The notes beneath the pieces are model-generated. The model had not been told where the DNA came from, did not search any database, and was given only the letters and a program-made list of their open reading frames with translations. This document shows positions 5,278-6,408 of a stretch of 6,408 bases of DNA, one piece after another (positions within the stretch are counted from its first letter, which is position 1; every line of letters starts with the position of its first letter). This stretch comes from RBG-16-42-24 sp964396785 (GTDB lineage Bacteria; Patescibacteriota; Microgenomatia; UBA8517), in assembly GCA_964396785.1 (NCBI GenBank), contig CAYNFU010000037.1, forward strand, positions 1-6,408, written 5' to 3'. A program made the position numbers and the translations under genes.

Positions 5278-6408
5278 CTACTCGGTATATCCAAACATGG
5301 GGTCGCTTAGGTTTGAGTCTTGACCACTGCAACTTTCAGCCACCTTATCCTTAGTATACCTTTTATAGTCAGGGTAGATTAAGCCGAGAGCCCCGAAATT
5401 CTTGTGGGTGGGAAATAAAACATCATTTAAGGGAAATACTATTGTATATACTGGGCTTTCGCTATCCGGGCGGTTTACGTGCATATTCTCAAGCCAAAAG
5501 AAATACCTGTAGCCAAGATCGTATCCTGGTTTTGTTATATAGGAAATTGCTATACACGGGTAATTATGTTCTTGGGCATCCCTTTTTATATCCGCTACAA
5601 GCGCTTTGCGATAAATATACCCCTGCCGGCTATCTTCATAACTAAAGAATTTAAAGATATTGACGTAAACAAAAAAGGCCAGAAATAGATAACCTATGAC
5701 TCCCCCTTTTTTGGATGAAAGGAAATAAAAAAGCGATAACGTTAAAATGGTAAGCCAAACTATTACCATTCCATTAAGATAGTATTCAGAAACCTGCTTT
5801 GAATAAAATGAGAAAAAAAGTACCGGAAGGGCACTCCAAAGAAATAGTATTGTCGCAACCCCTTTGGACAATTTCTTCTTGACCACCAGAAGAACTAAGG
5901 CAATAAGAAGAACCGAAGGCAGAACAAAATTAAATTTCTGGGGCGGGTACCACACAATGTTCGTAATGATTTGAGAGGAAATATGGATAACTCTACTAAA
6001 TTGTTCGAACAAGGTAAGTTCTGAGCCTTGATTCGTAGTAAATGAAGAAACGACAGCCCTGACCTGTATAAAATTGTGTCTTAATTCGAAAATAAAAAAT
6101 GGAATTGACGTTAAAAAGAAGGTTACTATCCCCAAAAAGGCCTGTCTGAAATTAAATCTCCAACGACTAATTATTAAAGAAGTGGGGATAAGGACTGTTA
6201 ATAGCACCAAAGCTACATTAAAGTGCCATATAAGAGAAACTAAAAGACCTAGAAGAATAAAGCTTTTTGTATATTTCCTAGAGAGGATGCCCAATATTGC
6301 GTACAAGTACCATACACTCCAAATAATAACCGGCGTCGTGGGAACGGTCCCTCGGTCATTCATTACAATCGAATATGAAACCGCAGAGACAAATGCCGCG
6401 ATTAGTCC
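5278..6408 (-). CDS. GT39/PMT_2-like membrane glycosyltransferase, 5'-truncated by window edge
   Basis: The frame is open from the window edge to a TAG stop, giving 376 visible residues. The ATG at 6363 is internal: the 15 codons before it are open and read as a hydrophobic stretch that continues smoothly, so the true start lies outside. About eight hydrophobic membrane segments fill residues 1-250, followed by a soluble tail of about 125 residues. Landmarks in visible numbering are FELRHNFIQVRA (107-118), KQVSEYYLNGM (204-214), a tail strand block around YPCIAISYITKPGYDLGY (283-300), and SPVYTIVFPLN (318-328). I associate this combination with GT39-type (GT-C) proteins of Microgenomates bacteria. 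Such enzymes take a sugar from a polyprenyl-phosphate donor and act on the outer face of the membrane. The N-terminal loop that normally carries the catalytic acidic (DE) motif is missing here because of the window edge, so catalytic competence cannot be judged. The stop lies 2 nt before the next gene. The GT-C assignment is fairly firm; the substrate is unknown. Confidence 0.8.
   Translation of the reverse strand, partial: GLIAAFVSAVSYSIVMNDRGTVPTTPVIIWSVWYLYAILGILSRKYTKSFILLGLLVSLIWHFNVALVLLTVLIPTSLIISRWRFNFRQAFLGIVTFFLTSIPFFIFELRHNFIQVRAVVSSFTTNQGSELTLFEQFSRVIHISSQIITNIVWYPPQKFNFVLPSVLLIALVLLVVKKKLSKGVATILFLWSALPVLFFSFYSKQVSEYYLNGMVIVWLTILTLSLFYFLSSKKGGVIGYLFLAFFVYVNIFKFFSYEDSRQGYIYRKALVADIKRDAQEHNYPCIAISYITKPGYDLGYRYFFWLENMHVNRPDSESPVYTIVFPLNDVLFPTHKNFGALGLIYPDYKRYTKDKVAESCSGQDSNLSDPMFGYTE

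Larger units (their letters stand above)
1..6408 (-). other. Single six-gene glycosylation operon segment
   Basis: Six co-directional genes have junctions of +2, 0, +5, -8 and -4 nt, so one polycistronic transcript with translational coupling is likely. The order is GT-C-like, GT2, GT-C-like, GT2, GT-C-like, GT-C-like. The operon is open at both ends: its promoter lies upstream of 6408 and its terminator beyond position 1. I saw no promoter or terminator inside the window, and there is no non-coding stretch longer than 5 nt. Confidence 0.75.

Noticed and set aside
5442..5688. Overlapping plus-strand frames within the right-edge gene
   Set aside because: They lie opposite the conserved soluble tail of the GT39-like protein and resemble nothing known.
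1..6408. CRISPR array, tRNA, rRNA, insertion sequence, inverted repeats or attachment site
   Set aside because: No regularly spaced repeats, tRNA-like cloverleaf, transposase motif or terminal repeats were seen by eye. Coding sequence fills the whole window. The only repetition found is protein-level similarity between paralogues.
1..6408. A wholly novel defence or biosynthetic system
   Set aside because: All six genes fit recognised membrane glycosyltransferase or lipid-sugar synthase families. No nuclease, toxin, reverse transcriptase, or unfamiliar domain is present.

Overview
The window reads as a fragment of a bacterial draft or metagenome assembly: it contains a run of exactly 100 Ns and is roughly 42% GC by eye. 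All six supported genes lie on the minus strand, so the transcript runs from position 6408 toward position 1. The protein styles are those I associate with Candidate Phyla Radiation (Patescibacteria) genomes, especially Microgenomates-type lineages: multi-pass GT39/PMT_2-like proteins with soluble C-terminal tails, TM-less ALG5/DPM1-like GT2 enzymes, and 'PTPS-related' YfhO-like giant membrane proteins. This placement comes from remembered family resemblance, not from a search. UGA acts as a real stop in two genes, which argues against the recoded SR1/Gracilibacteria lineages.

Layout in the direction of transcription: (1) 6408-5278, a GT39-like membrane glycosyltransferase cut at its 5' end by the window edge; (2) 5275-4526, a GT2 polyprenyl-phosphate sugar synthase-like enzyme; (3) 4525-3110, a second GT39-like membrane protein interrupted by the N gap; (4) 3104-2388, a second GT2 enzyme; (5) 2395-728, a complete 555-residue PTPS-related/YfhO-like membrane protein; (6) 731 to beyond position 1, a tandem paralogue of gene 5 cut at its 3' end. 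Junctions are +2, 0, +5, -8 and -4 nt, so there is essentially no intergenic DNA and no room for an internal promoter or terminator outside coding sequence. No RNA gene, CRISPR array, mobile element or stretch longer than 5 nt without a gene was seen.

Inferred working model: the two GT2 proteins charge a lipid carrier (undecaprenyl- or other polyprenyl-phosphate) with a sugar at the cytoplasmic face, and the multi-pass GT-C-type proteins transfer such lipid-linked sugars to glycans, lipids or proteins on the outer face. The alternating order GT-C, GT2, GT-C, GT2, GT-C, GT-C fits a cell-surface glycosylation cassette. No donor or acceptor can be read from sequence alone. I do not see evidence for a wholly new type of system. 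The most useful observations are the cassette architecture, the unannotated partial sixth gene, the probably under-sized gap in gene 3, and the corrected start of gene 2.
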